Shown: positions 17,463-26,370, numbered from the stretch's first letter. The stretch: 64,000 bases of DNA from Banduia mediterranea (GCF_031846245.1 NZ_JAVRIC010000020.1:21177-85176), one strand, 5' to 3'. Translations and numbers: made by a program. The notes: a model not told the origin generated them from the sequence alone.

Positions 17463-18568
17463 ACGCGACGCACGCGCTGCGTCAGACCACAAAACAGCTC
17501 GTAGGACAGCGTCCCCGCGCGGTCGGCGAGTGCTTCGACCGGCAGGCCCTCGCCCCATAACAGCACCGAATCGCCGACGCGGGTCTGCGGGATCGCGGAC
17601 ACGTCGATCGTCACCATGTCCATCGAGACCCGCCCCACCATCGGCGCGCTCTGTCCGTGCACCTGAAATGGCGTGCCGTTCGGCAGACAGCGGAGCACGC
17701 CATCGGCATAGCCGACCGTGACCACGGCGATGCGCATGTCGCGCTCACAGTGGTAGATCGCGCCGTACCCGATCGGTTCACCAGCGCGGCAGTCCCGCAA
17801 TGCGAGCACGCGCGACTCCAGGCGCATCGCCGGTCGCAGCCCCAGCTCGGCCCCGGTCCGGCCGGACAGCGGGCTCGCGCCATAGAGCAGCAGGCCGGGC
17901 CGGACCCAGTCGGCACGCGCCTGCGGCCAGGCGACAAGCCCCGCCGAATTGGCGATCGTGCGGGCACCTGGACGGTCCGCCAAGACGGCGTCGAAACAAT
18001 CGATCTGCGCCTGGGTGGCCGCGCTGTCGGTTTCGTCGGCACGGGCGAGATGCGTCATCCAGCCACACAGCTGCCAGTCGCGCCGCGCCAGTATCCGTTC
18101 GTGAACGGCGGCTACTTTCTCGGGTTCGAAACCGAGCCGATGCATCCCGGTATCGATCTTGATCCACAAGCGCGCTCTCGCGCCACGCGGCAGCTGCTCC
18201 AACAGTGCGAGCTGCCAGTCATCGTGGACCACGATCTGCAGTTCGTGATGCAGGCACAGGCGCAGCTCTTCCAGCGACAACACGCCTTCGAGTACGACGA
18301 TCGGCGCGTAGACACGCGCCTCGCGCAAACGCAGGGCCTCTTCGAGACAGGCCACAGCGAAGGCATCCGCCTCCCAGGGGTGGCGCCCGGCAAAATCGCT
18401 CTCGGAGCGCAGATCACGCAAGGCACGCGCCACCTGCACGGCGCCGTGTCCATAGGCGTCGGCCTTGATCACGGCCATCACACGGGAATCAGGCGTCCAT
18501 TGACGTATCCGCGTCAGATTGTGGCGGATCGCGTCGAGGTCAATGCTGGCGGTGACGCGTGGAATCAT
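17453..18568 (-). CDS. alr: Alanine racemase
   Basis: A PLP enzyme that makes D-alanine for peptidoglycan. The 371-residue protein has the PLP lysine in AVIKADAYGHGAV (about residue 35), the KIDTGMHRLGF segment, and the catalytic tyrosine region IGYGAIYHC...RIAVVTVGYADG. It begins 11 bp after dnaB and is probably co-transcribed with it, as in many gammaproteobacteria. It ends overlapping the hydrolase gene from the other strand, and no terminator separates them. Confidence 0.97.
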   Translation of the reverse strand: MIPRVTASIDLDAIRHNLTRIRQWTPDSRVMAVIKADAYGHGAVQVARALRDLRSESDFAGRHPWEADAFAVACLEEALRLREARVYAPIVVLEGVLSLEELRLCLHHELQIVVHDDWQLALLEQLPRGARARLWIKIDTGMHRLGFEPEKVAAVHERILARRDWQLCGWMTHLARADETDSAATQAQIDCFDAVLADRPGARTIANSAGLVAWPQARADWVRPGLLLYGASPLSGRTGAELGLRPAMRLESRVLALRDCRAGEPIGYGAIYHCERDMRIAVVTVGYADGVLRCLPNGTPFQVHGQSAPMVGRVSMDMVTIDVSAIPQTRVGDSVLLWGEGLPVEALADRAGTLSYELFCGLTQRVRRVYP

Positions 18569-18579
18569 CGGATCAGTGA

Positions 18580-19947
18580 TCAGACACTGAAACTGTCGTA
18601 GCCTTGCGCCAGATTTTCAAAGCGCGTGTACTTGCCGATGAACGCGCACTTCACCGTACCGGTTGGGCCGTTGCGCTGCTTGGCGATGATGATCTCGGCG
18701 ATATTGTCGTCCGCGCCCAGATCCTCGCCGGTCTTGCGCTTGTAGTAACCGTCGCGATAGATGAACAGAATCATGTCGGCGTCCTGCTCGATCGAACCCG
18801 ACTCGCGAAGGTCGGACATGATCGGCCGCTTGTTCTCGCGCTTTTCGACTTCACGCGAGAGCTGCGACAAGGCCAGGATCGGGACATTAAGTTCCTTGGC
18901 CAAAGCTTTGAGATTACGTGATATTTCTGAAATCTCGTTGGTCCGGTTATCGCGTGAGCTGGGCACCTGCATCAGCTGAATGTAATCAATGACGATCAGG
19001 CCGATGTCATGCCGGTTCTTGAGGCGGCGTGCGCGTGCGCGCAGTTCCAGCGGAGACAGCGCGCCGGTTTCGTCGATGTACAGCGGTGCCTCGCGAATGT
19101 CGACGCCACCCTGCACCAGCCAGTCCCATTCGTGATCCTCGAGCTGGCCGGAACGCAGGCGTGTCTGGTCGAGGCGGCAGTGCGAGGCGAGCACACGCAT
19201 CGCAAGCTGCTCGGCGCTCATTTCCATGCTGAACACGGCCGCGGGCTTCTTCAGCTTGATCGCGGCGTGCTCAGCGATATTCATCGCGAAACTGGTCTTG
19301 CCCATGCCGGGACGGCCGGCAATGATGATCAGGTCGCTGTTGCCGAAACCGTTGGTGCGCCGGTCCAGGTCGGTCAGTCCGGCCGACAGGCCGGCCAAGC
19401 TGCCAGGGCTGTTGCGCGAAGCCTCGACCTTGGCTTCGATGCGCGGCACCAGATCACCGATCGCGGTGTATTCGACACGGCCGCGCGCACCACGCTCGCG
19501 AATCGCGAAAACCTTCTGTTCCGCTACGTCGATCAATTCGCTCGGCGTACGGCCGTTGGGTCTGAAGCCGATGTCGGCAATATCGGTACCGGTTGCGATC
19601 AGGCTGCGCAGCACCGAACGTTCACGCACGATGTCTGCGTAGGCCACCACATTGGCCGCGCTCGGCGTGTCATTCGCCAAGGCGCCGAGGTAGGCCAGGC
19701 CGCCAGCCGCCTCCAACTGCTCCAGCGCACGCAGGTGCTCCGACAGCGTGACGAAGTCGCAGGGCTTGGCGTTGTTGAGCAGACTGATCATCGCGCGGAA
19801 GATCAGGCGGTGATCCTCGCGATAGAAATCGTCCTCGGAGACACGATCGGCCAGCTCGAACCACGAGCGGTTGTCGAGCATCAGGCCGCCGAGCACCGAC
19901 TGCTCGGCCTCGATCGAATGGGGAGGTTGTTTCGGGGCTTGCGCCAT
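18580..19947 (-). CDS. dnaB: Replicative DNA helicase DnaB
   Basis: DnaB is the hexameric fork helicase. The 455-residue protein has the N-terminal domain beginning PPHSIEAEQSVLGGLMLDN, a linker, and the RecA-like domain with Walker A IIAGRPGMGKTSFAMN, FSMEMSAEQLAMR, DIGLIVIDYIQLM and LSQLSREVEKRENKRP. The start is ATG 19947 (MAQAPKQPP). The frame stays open for 41 more codons upstream, but that stretch runs through the rplI terminator and is not conserved-looking. No intein or insertion is seen. Confidence 0.97.
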   Translation of the reverse strand: MAQAPKQPPHSIEAEQSVLGGLMLDNRSWFELADRVSEDDFYREDHRLIFRAMISLLNNAKPCDFVTLSEHLRALEQLEAAGGLAYLGALANDTPSAANVVAYADIVRERSVLRSLIATGTDIADIGFRPNGRTPSELIDVAEQKVFAIRERGARGRVEYTAIGDLVPRIEAKVEASRNSPGSLAGLSAGLTDLDRRTNGFGNSDLIIIAGRPGMGKTSFAMNIAEHAAIKLKKPAAVFSMEMSAEQLAMRVLASHCRLDQTRLRSGQLEDHEWDWLVQGGVDIREAPLYIDETGALSPLELRARARRLKNRHDIGLIVIDYIQLMQVPSSRDNRTNEISEISRNLKALAKELNVPILALSQLSREVEKRENKRPIMSDLRESGSIEQDADMILFIYRDGYYKRKTGEDLGADDNIAEIIIAKQRNGPTGTVKCAFIGKYTRFENLAQGYDSFSV

Positions 19948-19996
19948 GCTCGAAGTGTACTCGCTGGGGCCGGATTCGGGCGTCACCCCGGAATGC

Positions 19997-20024
19997 AAAA
20001 CGCCGCGGATCTCCGCGGCGTTTT
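19997..20024 (-). terminator. Intrinsic terminator after rplI
   Basis: The stem CGCCGCGGA/TCCGCGGCG with a two-base centre is flanked by AAAA and TTTT, so it can work in both directions. It lies about 45 bp after the rplI stop and ends the rpsF-rpsR-rplI operon before dnaB. Confidence 0.88.
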
Positions 20025-20066
20025 GGGTATGGAGCCCTGATGTTGCCGGGCTCGTACGCGTGGATC

Positions 20067-20519
20067 TCAAGCCTTGGCTTCGACCACGATCACCTTGACG
20101 CTGGTCTCGACTTCACTGTGCAGGTGCACCGCGACGTCGTATTCACCGATATTGCGAATCGGGCCTTCGCCCATGTCGATCTCGACACGCTCGATCTCGG
20201 CTCCGGCCGCCTTGGCGGCATCTGAGATTTCGTTCGGACCGACCGAGCCGTACAGCTTGCCCTCATCGCCGGCACGCATCGCGATCGTCAGCTCGAGGCC
20301 GGCGATCTTCTCGGCACGCAGTTTGGCGGCATTCACCGACTCCTGCGCGTTCTTCATCAACTCCGCCTTGCGTGCTTCGTAGACCTCAAGATTGGCATTG
20401 GTCGCCGGCAGCGCCTTGCCCTTCGGCAGCAGGAAGTTGCGGCCATAGCCCGGGCGCACCTTGACGGTGTCGCCCAGATCGCCGAGGTGCTTGATCTTCT
20501 CCAGAAGGATGACTTCCAT
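20067..20519 (-). CDS. rplI: 50S ribosomal protein bL9
   Basis: The 150-residue bL9 begins MEVILLEKIKHLGDLGDTVKVRPGYGRNFL, the N-terminal RNA-binding domain. A long central helix (ANLEVYEARKAELMKNAQES) and the C-terminal domain (GKLYGSVGPNEI) follow. Length and architecture are normal. It is the last gene of rpsF-rpsR-rplI and starts 12 bp after rpsR. Confidence 0.98.
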   Translation of the reverse strand: MEVILLEKIKHLGDLGDTVKVRPGYGRNFLLPKGKALPATNANLEVYEARKAELMKNAQESVNAAKLRAEKIAGLELTIAMRAGDEGKLYGSVGPNEISDAAKAAGAEIERVEIDMGEGPIRNIGEYDVAVHLHSEVETSVKVIVVEAKA

Positions 20520-20531
20520 TATCAGTCTCCC

Positions 20532-20759
20532 TTACTGGTGCTTGTCGGTGTACGGCAGCAACGACAGGAAACGCGCGCGCTTGATCGCGGTTGCGAGCTG
20601 ACGCTGATAACGTGCCTTGGTGCCGGTGATGCGGGCCGGAACGATCTTGCCGTTCTCACCCACGAACTGCTTGAGCGTGGCGAGATCCTTGTAGTCGATC
20701 TCCTCGATGCCTTCGGCAGTGAACTTGCAGCTTTTCTTGCGGCGAAAGAAGCGTGCCAT
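20532..20759 (-). CDS. rpsR: 30S ribosomal protein bS18
   Basis: The 75-residue bS18 begins [25 protein letters not shown] and has the conserved [34 protein letters not shown], quoted here in parts of the family signature. It forms a heterodimer with bS6 on the 30S platform. It starts two bases after the rpsF stop. Confidence 0.98.
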   Translation of the reverse strand: MARFFRRKKSCKFTAEGIEEIDYKDLATLKQFVGENGKIVPARITGTKARYQRQLATAIKRARFLSLLPYTDKHQ

Positions 20760-20761
20760 GC

Positions 20762-21202
20762 TCAGGCCTCCGTCTCGGTTTCAGTGGTGGTTTCGGTATC
20801 CGAATCGGAATCCGAAGACGAATCGTCATTCGAATTGTCGGACTCGTCCGAACGCGAGGCGCGCTCCGGCTTCTTGTCTTCTTCCGGGTTCTTGAACAGC
20901 GGGGACTGCACCGAGACCGCTTGATCCTTGCGCGTCACCAGACGGCGGATCACCGCGTCATTGAACTTGAAGGCGCCTTCCAGCTCTTCCAGAACGGCGC
21001 CGGAGCACTCCACGTTCATCAGGAAGTAGTGGGCCTTGTGCAGATTCGCGATCGGGTAGGCCAACTGGCGACGGCCCCAGTCTTCGAGACGGTGGACCTT
21101 GCCACCGTCGGCTTCGACCATCCCCTTGTAACGCTCGATCATGGCGGACACCTGCTCGGACTGATCCGGGTGCACCATGACCACGATTTCGTAATGCCTC
21201 AT
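20762..21202 (-). CDS. rpsF: 30S ribosomal protein bS6 with long acidic C-terminal tail
   Basis: The first about 105 residues are a normal bS6 ([56 protein letters not shown]). Beyond the usual end, residues 106-146 form a disordered tail. From residue 118 on it contains only Asp, Glu, Ser, Thr, Asn and one Ala (for example [19 protein letters not shown]). In E. coli RimK adds glutamates after translation to the bS6 C-terminus, whereas here a long acidic tail is encoded. The ATG at 21202 has GGAG seven bases upstream. The frame continues 24 codons upstream without homology. Confidence 0.97.
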   Translation of the reverse strand: MRHYEIVVMVHPDQSEQVSAMIERYKGMVEADGGKVHRLEDWGRRQLAYPIANLHKAHYFLMNVECSGAVLEELEGAFKFNDAVIRRLVTRKDQAVSVQSPLFKNPEEDKKPERASRSDESDNSNDDSSSDSDSDTETTTETETEA

Positions 21203-21243
21203 CGGGTCTCCAATTTGTGGATACGCAGCCGTTGAACTGCGTA

Positions 21244-21265
21244 GTCCCCCGCAGCGCGGTGGGAC
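21244..21265 (-). promoter_or_regulatory. Leader hairpin of rpsF mRNA, candidate bS6:bS18 autoregulatory site
   Basis: In the about 93-nt rpsF leader the minus strand can fold GTCCC-A-CCGC-GCT-GCGG-GGGAC, a stem with a bulged A next to CCG. bS6:bS18 complexes are known to bind CCG-containing leader structures in their own mRNA in many bacteria. The assignment here is by position and general shape only. Confidence 0.4.
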
Positions 21266-21301
21266 AAAAGCCAATCGGCCGGACGACCGATCGGGCGCGC
21301 G

Positions 21302-21330
21302 ATTCTAGGGCCTGAAGCCTTGCAGCACAA
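21302..21330 (-). promoter_or_regulatory. Sigma70 promoter of rpsF-rpsR-rplI
   Basis: TTGTGC (21330-21325) and TAGAAT (21307-21302) are separated by 17 bp. The discriminator CGCGCGCC is GC-rich, as expected for a stringently controlled ribosomal-protein promoter. Confidence 0.75.
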
Positions 21331-21366
21331 GTATTTGCGCGAGTATTTTCGGACCACAGCGACCCA

Positions 21367-22329
21367 TCAGCGGAAGTAGACGCAACATTGTCGCGTCGAA
21401 ATCAGCTCCAGCGCCTCGGTTTCAGCTTCGGCGACTTCGACCGGGCGCATCGATTCGGCCAGATCGGCCACCAGACCAGCCACCCGATCCTCGATGTCGA
21501 ACGACTGGCTGACGAGCTGGAACGCACGCAGGTGCGCATAGGCCTGGATCGTGTCCCGCGGCAGCATCTCGCCGTTGAGATAAGCCGCACCGACCTGCCA
21601 CAGTGCATTGGCACTACCGCCGCGCCGGGCCTGCAGCAGCCACGCCGCCTGCTGTTCGCGCAATGCGAAGGTGTTGGCGCGCTGCGTGGCATCGCACATT
21701 TCAAGCTCGCGCTCGCGGCAGATATTGCCCGGCGGCAGCTGAAACACCATCGATTCCTGGGCCTCCAGGGAACCGGAATCGGCGGCCAGGCTCATCCATT
21801 CGTAGTACCGGTTGCGTGCCTCGGCCGGTACACCGCGACAGCGTTCATAGCGTCGTCGCAGCTCGGCCGCCATGCGGTCCGGATTCTCGACTGAAATACC
21901 GTCCAGACGACGCGTCTGATACATGGTCTGAATCACCGCATCGAGCGCCTCGGGCGCCGTCTGTATACGGCGACATTCCTTCAGCGCCAGACCGAGCTGG
22001 TAGGCCGCATCGGCGTCTCCGCCCTCGGCGGCTTCGGTCCGCTCGCGAATGAATGCTTGCAGTGGCCCAGTCGGCAACTGTGATCGCCGATCCACGATCA
22101 GGCGACGCAGGCGTGGTCCCCAACGCGCTGCGGGCGCGGGTTCGACGGGCACATCGGTCGTAGGCTCAGGCACGGCGTCCGGTGCCTCGGGCCCGATACG
22201 CCCCGCCTCCACAGATCGCTCCTGCTGCGATGCGGTACGGCTCGCATCGAGCCGGGTCTGGCTCCACCACCAGAGCAGGCAGCTCAGCAGTGCCAGGCCG
22301 GCTCCGGCGGCGACCCAGCGGATGTTCAT
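21367..22329 (-). CDS. Membrane-anchored Sel1/TPR-like protein of unknown function
   Basis: A 320-residue protein with one N-terminal membrane helix (about residues 7-24, GAGLALLSCLLWWW), a Pro/Glu-rich linker to about residue 65, and a helical periplasmic part. Segments such as GGDADAAYQLGLALKECRR, AADSGSLEAQESMVFQLP and RRGGSANALWQVGAAYLNGE resemble Sel1-like (TPR) repeats. Four cysteines fall in loop positions (CRGV, ICRERELEMC) and a CC pair is at the very end (RQCCVYFR). I cannot name a specific family. The ATG overlaps the rlmB stop (ATGA), so it is translationally coupled to a 23S rRNA methyltransferase. Confidence 0.75.
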   Translation of the reverse strand: MNIRWVAAGAGLALLSCLLWWWSQTRLDASRTASQQERSVEAGRIGPEAPDAVPEPTTDVPVEPAPAARWGPRLRRLIVDRRSQLPTGPLQAFIRERTEAAEGGDADAAYQLGLALKECRRIQTAPEALDAVIQTMYQTRRLDGISVENPDRMAAELRRRYERCRGVPAEARNRYYEWMSLAADSGSLEAQESMVFQLPPGNICRERELEMCDATQRANTFALREQQAAWLLQARRGGSANALWQVGAAYLNGEMLPRDTIQAYAHLRAFQLVSQSFDIEDRVAGLVADLAESMRPVEVAEAETEALELISTRQCCVYFR

Positions 22330-23060
22330 CGCGTCTGGCGCTGCCTCACGGATTCGAACAGACAGATACCGGCGGCGACCGATACGTTCAGGCTTTCGAT
22401 CTGGCCCTGCATCGGGATTTTTGCGAGCCGATCACAGTTTTCGCGTGTGAGTCGGCGCAGGCCCTCGCCTTCCGAACCCATCACCAGCACAGTCGGTCCG
22501 GTCAGATCGACGTCATAGAGCGATTCGGTGGCCTCACCGGCCAAGCCGGTGATCCAATACCCCAATTCCTGTAGTCGTTTCATCGAGCGCACGATGTTTG
22601 TGACCGCGACCACCGGCACACGTTCCGCCGCGCCCGCCGCCACTTTGCGTGCGGCTGGCGTCAGGCTGGCCGCCCGGTCCTTCGGAATGACCACGGCCGT
22701 GACGCCGGCCGCTTCGCTGGTCCGCAGACAGGCGCCGAGGTTGTGGGGGTCCTGAATGCCATCGAGTATGAGCACCAGCCGGTCCGGCGTCGCCGGCACC
22801 TCCAATGCCTCCTCGCCGCTGATGGAAGCGGCCGGCACCATCGCCAACACGCCCTGATGCCTCAGCCCCGGCGCCAACACATCAAGGTCCGAGCGTGAAC
22901 GCGCGCGGACTGGAACCGACCTGGCGGCCGCGACCTTGCTGATCTGCGCCGCGCGCTCGCCACTACGGCTGTCGCTGATGTAAACCTCCAACGGCAGAAC
23001 CTCGCTTTCCAGCGCTGCGAGAACGGCGTGCCAGCCGCCGATGTAGGTCGTATTGCTCAA
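22326..23060 (-). CDS. rlmB: 23S rRNA (guanosine-2251-2'-O)-methyltransferase RlmB
   Basis: A SPOUT/TrmH methyltransferase that modifies G2251 in the P-loop of 23S rRNA. The 244-residue protein opens MSNTTYIGGWHAVLAAL, the substrate-binding domain. The knotted domain has LDGIQDPHNLGACLRTSEAAG in part, VMGSEGEGLRRL and IPMQGQIESLNVSVAAG. The start is taken as TTG 23060 because GGAG lies five bases before it and the length then equals E. coli RlmB. The frame also continues upstream to an ATG at 23135, but that extension is not like the family. It is the first gene after a strong terminator and is coupled to the Sel1-like gene. Confidence 0.94.
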   Translation of the reverse strand: MSNTTYIGGWHAVLAALESEVLPLEVYISDSRSGERAAQISKVAAARSVPVRARSRSDLDVLAPGLRHQGVLAMVPAASISGEEALEVPATPDRLVLILDGIQDPHNLGACLRTSEAAGVTAVVIPKDRAASLTPAARKVAAGAAERVPVVAVTNIVRSMKRLQELGYWITGLAGEATESLYDVDLTGPTVLVMGSEGEGLRRLTRENCDRLAKIPMQGQIESLNVSVAAGICLFESVRQRQTR

Positions 23061-23144
23061 AGGTACTCCATGGATGGATGCATCGATCGGGACGAAGTTC
23101 GGACAGCACCGCGATTGTCCGACGCGCCGCCGCACTCGCCAAGC

Positions 23145-23174
23145 AAAAAGGCGCCGGAACGGATTCCGGCGCCT
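23145..23174 (-). terminator. Intrinsic terminator of rnr/OmpA-like unit
   Basis: On the minus strand GGCGCCGGAA and TTCCGGCGCC form a 10-bp stem with a four-base loop, followed by TTTTT. It lies 29 bp after the OmpA-like gene. Confidence 0.92.
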
Positions 23175-23202
23175 TTCTGGCGGACTGGAGACTCGCCCGC
23201 GA

Positions 23203-23916
23203 TCAACCGCCCAGGTACGGCGGCGGCGTCCAGGCCTCGGATTCGCGTCCCTCGATGACAGGCTTGATCACGATGTCCACGCGACGGTTGCGTGCTTCCT
23301 TGACGTTGTCGCCGGTGCGAACCAGCGGTTCACGCTCGCCGCGCCCTTCTTCGCGAATGCGTGCAGCGCTGACGCCCATCTGCGCGAAGTAGTTGCCCAC
23401 GGCAGCGGCACGCTGCACCGACAGACTCTGGTTGTATTCGGCCGAACCGCTGGTATCGGTGTGTCCGACCACGTGAATCACGGTCGAATCGTAGCTTTGC
23501 AGCACGCTCGCGATCTTGCCGTAGGTCTGCAGCGCGGCCGGAGTCAGCTCGGCCTTGTTGAACTCGAATGAAATGTCGCTGGCGACTCCGACACGCAAGG
23601 AGCCGTCCGACATTTCACTGATATGCAGTTCATCGCGCGCGGCTTCCTTGGCGAGTTGCTGCTCCATCTCGGCGCGCTGCTTGTCCATGTAGTTGCCCAC
23701 CGCACCGCCGGCGATGGCGCCGACCGCCGCCCCCACCCAGGGCGCCCCGCGCGCACCACTGACCGAATTGCCGAGCACCGCGCCGGCCACGGCGCCAACA
23801 CCGGTACCGATGTTGCGGCTACGGTTGGGGTTGTCGGTGGCGCAGGCTGCCAGAGAAATGATGGCGACACCCGCTACGGCTGCCTTGAGGCTCGCGGTCT
23901 TCGTTTTCATCTTCAT
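23203..23916 (-). CDS. OmpA-family lipoprotein with glycine-zipper domain (YiaD-like)
   Basis: The 237-residue precursor has a lipoprotein signal (SLAAC, Cys25), with Ala at +2, so the outer membrane is the expected place. A glycine-zipper region follows (GTGVGAVAGAVLGNSVSGA, GAAVGAIAGGAVGNYMDK), then a C-terminal OmpA peptidoglycan-binding domain with FEFNKAELTP, VVGHTDTSGSAEYNQSLS and ARNRRVDIVIKP. This is the YiaD-like arrangement that bridges outer membrane and peptidoglycan. The ATG at 23916 overlaps the rnr stop (ATGA) and has AGGAG seven bases upstream, so it is co-translated with RNase R. Confidence 0.92.
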   Translation of the reverse strand: MKMKTKTASLKAAVAGVAIISLAACATDNPNRSRNIGTGVGAVAGAVLGNSVSGARGAPWVGAAVGAIAGGAVGNYMDKQRAEMEQQLAKEAARDELHISEMSDGSLRVGVASDISFEFNKAELTPAALQTYGKIASVLQSYDSTVIHVVGHTDTSGSAEYNQSLSVQRAAAVGNYFAQMGVSAARIREEGRGEREPLVRTGDNVKEARNRRVDIVIKPVIEGRESEAWTPPPYLGG

Positions 23917-26237
23917 TTACCACTCCTTTTGGACGACCGCCGACGCTTCTTGCCGGCGTGTTCGCGCGAATTGTTGGGTGCTTTCGTGAATGGCTTCTGA
24001 ACGCTTCGGGGCTGGCTGTGTTCGGGTTCCAGATCGATCTTGCGCTCGTCCAGGCTGACACGAACGACTTTGACCCGAATCGCGTCGCCCAGTGCGTACA
24101 CCCGACCATTGCGTTCGCCAACCATGCGCATGCGCTTGGGGTCGAACTGGTAATAGTCGTTGTACAGCGTGGACACGTGCACCAGACCCTCGACGTAGAG
24201 ATCCTTCAATTCCACAAACGCGCCAAAGCTGGTTACGCCGACAATCACGCCGTCAAAAACCTCGCCGACGCGATCGCGCATGTATTCGCACTTGAGCCAC
24301 AGCGTCACATCGCGCGTCGCCTCATCGGCACGACGCTCGGTCATCGCGCAATGTGCACCCAGGGCTTCGAGCTGTTCCTGGTCGTAGGCGAAGGTCTTTT
24401 TCGCCTCGCGCCGGATCGCATGCTTGAGTGCGCGGTGCAGCACCAGATCCGGATAACGGCGGATCGGCGAGGTGAAATGCGCATATTCCTCCAGCGCGAG
24501 GCCAAAATGGCCATCGTTGCTCGGCGAATACCGAGCCTGCATCATCGAGCGCAGCAACATGCTCTGCGCCATGGACTGGTCATCGCGCCCCGGCAGCTGT
24601 GCCGCGACGGCCGCGTAGTCCTTGGGCGTCGGCGTTTCGCCACCACCGAGCTTGAGGCCGCGCGCCGCGAGGAACTCGCGCAACACCTTGACCTTCTCGA
24701 CATCCGGCGTGGCGTGGACGCGAAACAGGCTGGGCCGCTTGTGCTTGACGACATAGCGTGCGGCCTGCACGTTCGCCGCGATCATGCACTCCTCGATGAT
24801 GCGATGGGCGCGGTTGCGCTGCACCGGCACGATCTTCTCGATCTTGCGATTTTCGCCGAAACGGATCTTGGTCTCGGTGGTTTCGAAATCCATCGCGCCG
24901 CGCTTTTCGCGTGCGCTGAAAAACGCGCCGAACAAGGCGTCCAGATCCTGAAGCTGTGGCACCACGGCCTTGCGCGCCTGCGCCTCGGGCCCGTCCGGAT
25001 TTTCCAGTATCGAATAGACCTCGTCGTAGGTGAGTCGCGCATGGGATCGCATCACACCCTCGTAGAAACGCGCCCGCGTCACCTCCCCGGCCTTGTTGAT
25101 GCGCATCTCGCAGACCATGCACAACCGCTCGACATCAGGATTGAGCGAGCACACGCCGTTGGACAACGCCTCGGGCAGCATCGGGATCACGCGTTCCGGG
25201 AAGTACACCGAATTGCCGCGCTCGCGCGCCTCCACGTCCAGGGCCGAGCCCATCGGGACATAGGCATCGACATCGGCGATCGCGACCCACAGCGTCCAAC
25301 CATTGCGCAGCGGTCCGCGCATCGGCTTGCAGTACACGGCATCATCGAAGTCGCGGGCATCGGCGCCGTCGATCGTGACCAGCGGCAGATCCCTCAAGTC
25401 GACGCGCCCCTGAGCCTGCTGCGCGCTGAGCTTCTGCGGCACTTTTGCCGCCTCCCGCTCGACCGCCTCCGGCCAGACATGCGGCAGACCATGCGCACGA
25501 ATCGCGGCTTCGATTTCCATACCCGGCGCCAGATGATCGCCCAATACCTCGACGACCCGGCCAACCGGCAGACTGCGCGCGCCGGGATGAACCTCGATCG
25601 CCGCGACCACCATCTGCCCCTCGCGTGCGCCGTTGCGGCCTTTCTCGGGAATCAGGATGTCGTGATGGATGCGTGGATTGTCCGGGCTGACATGCGCCAC
25701 GCCATGCTCGACGATGTAGCGTCCGACCACGGTCTGATTGGCGCGTTCGAGCACATCGACCAGAACGCCTTCGCGTCGCCCGCGGGCGTCCTCGCCATTG
25801 ACACGCACCAGAACGCGGTCGCCCGACATCAGGCTGCGCATTTCGCGCGGCGACATGAAGACATCCTCGCCTCCTTCGTCCGGCGTGAGAAAGCCATAGC
25901 CGTCACGGTGCGCGATGACGCGTCCCGGTACCAGGCTCATGTGGCTGACTACACCGAAGGCGCCGCGGCGGTTCTGCGCCAGGCTGCCGTCGCGGACCAT
26001 CGCACCGAGGCGGTGACGAAAGGCCTCGAAGTCGTCTCGGCTGCCCAGGCCGATGCAACTCGCCAATTCGTCGGCCTTGAGCGGCCCGTCCTGCGATTCG
26101 AGGACTTCGAGGATGTATCGTCGGCTTGGCGTCGGATTTTCGTAGCGTTGACGTTCCCGCTCGTATTCCGGGTCCAGCTTGCGCCAGTCTTGGCGTCGTT
26201 TGTTGCTGTTCGTGGGATGTTCCTTTTTCTGAAGCAT
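23913..26237 (-). CDS. rnr: Ribonuclease R
   Basis: A 3'-5' exoribonuclease that degrades structured RNA. The 774-residue protein has the N-terminal winged-helix and cold-shock domains (NPTPSRRYILEVLE, DGYGFLTPDEGGEDVFM), the RNB catalytic domain with TIDGADARDFDDAVY and FRVHATPD, and a C-terminal S1 domain (GEVFDGVIVGVTSFGAFVEL). A basic tail ends KKRRRSSKRSGK. Compared with E. coli the N-terminus is about 15 residues longer and polar. The ATG at 26237 lacks a clear ribosome-binding site. It is divergent from the tRNA-Leu promoter only 7 bp away. Confidence 0.97.
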   Translation of the reverse strand: MLQKKEHPTNSNKRRQDWRKLDPEYERERQRYENPTPSRRYILEVLESQDGPLKADELASCIGLGSRDDFEAFRHRLGAMVRDGSLAQNRRGAFGVVSHMSLVPGRVIAHRDGYGFLTPDEGGEDVFMSPREMRSLMSGDRVLVRVNGEDARGRREGVLVDVLERANQTVVGRYIVEHGVAHVSPDNPRIHHDILIPEKGRNGAREGQMVVAAIEVHPGARSLPVGRVVEVLGDHLAPGMEIEAAIRAHGLPHVWPEAVEREAAKVPQKLSAQQAQGRVDLRDLPLVTIDGADARDFDDAVYCKPMRGPLRNGWTLWVAIADVDAYVPMGSALDVEARERGNSVYFPERVIPMLPEALSNGVCSLNPDVERLCMVCEMRINKAGEVTRARFYEGVMRSHARLTYDEVYSILENPDGPEAQARKAVVPQLQDLDALFGAFFSAREKRGAMDFETTETKIRFGENRKIEKIVPVQRNRAHRIIEECMIAANVQAARYVVKHKRPSLFRVHATPDVEKVKVLREFLAARGLKLGGGETPTPKDYAAVAAQLPGRDDQSMAQSMLLRSMMQARYSPSNDGHFGLALEEYAHFTSPIRRYPDLVLHRALKHAIRREAKKTFAYDQEQLEALGAHCAMTERRADEATRDVTLWLKCEYMRDRVGEVFDGVIVGVTSFGAFVELKDLYVEGLVHVSTLYNDYYQFDPKRMRMVGERNGRVYALGDAIRVKVVRVSLDERKIDLEPEHSQPRSVQKPFTKAPNNSREHAGKKRRRSSKRSGK

Positions 26238-26244
26238 TAAATGA

Positions 26245-26273
26245 TTGACAAAGCCTGGCGCCGCCGATAGATT
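26245..26273 (+). promoter_or_regulatory. Strong sigma70 promoter of tRNA-Leu(CAG)
   Basis: TTGACA (26245-26250), a 17-bp spacer and TAGATT (26268-26273) are followed by the GC-rich discriminator TGCGCGCC. This is a typical stringently controlled stable-RNA promoter. The predicted start near 26280 is about six bases before the mature tRNA. Confidence 0.88.
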
Positions 26274-26284
26274 TGCGCGCCTCT

Positions 26285-26370
<86 letters not shown>

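Noticed and set aside
23958..26240. 760-codon open frame antisense to rnr
   Set aside because: Its translation has no family features and is a His/Arg/Asp-rich mirror of rnr. High GC content keeps antisense frames open in this genome.
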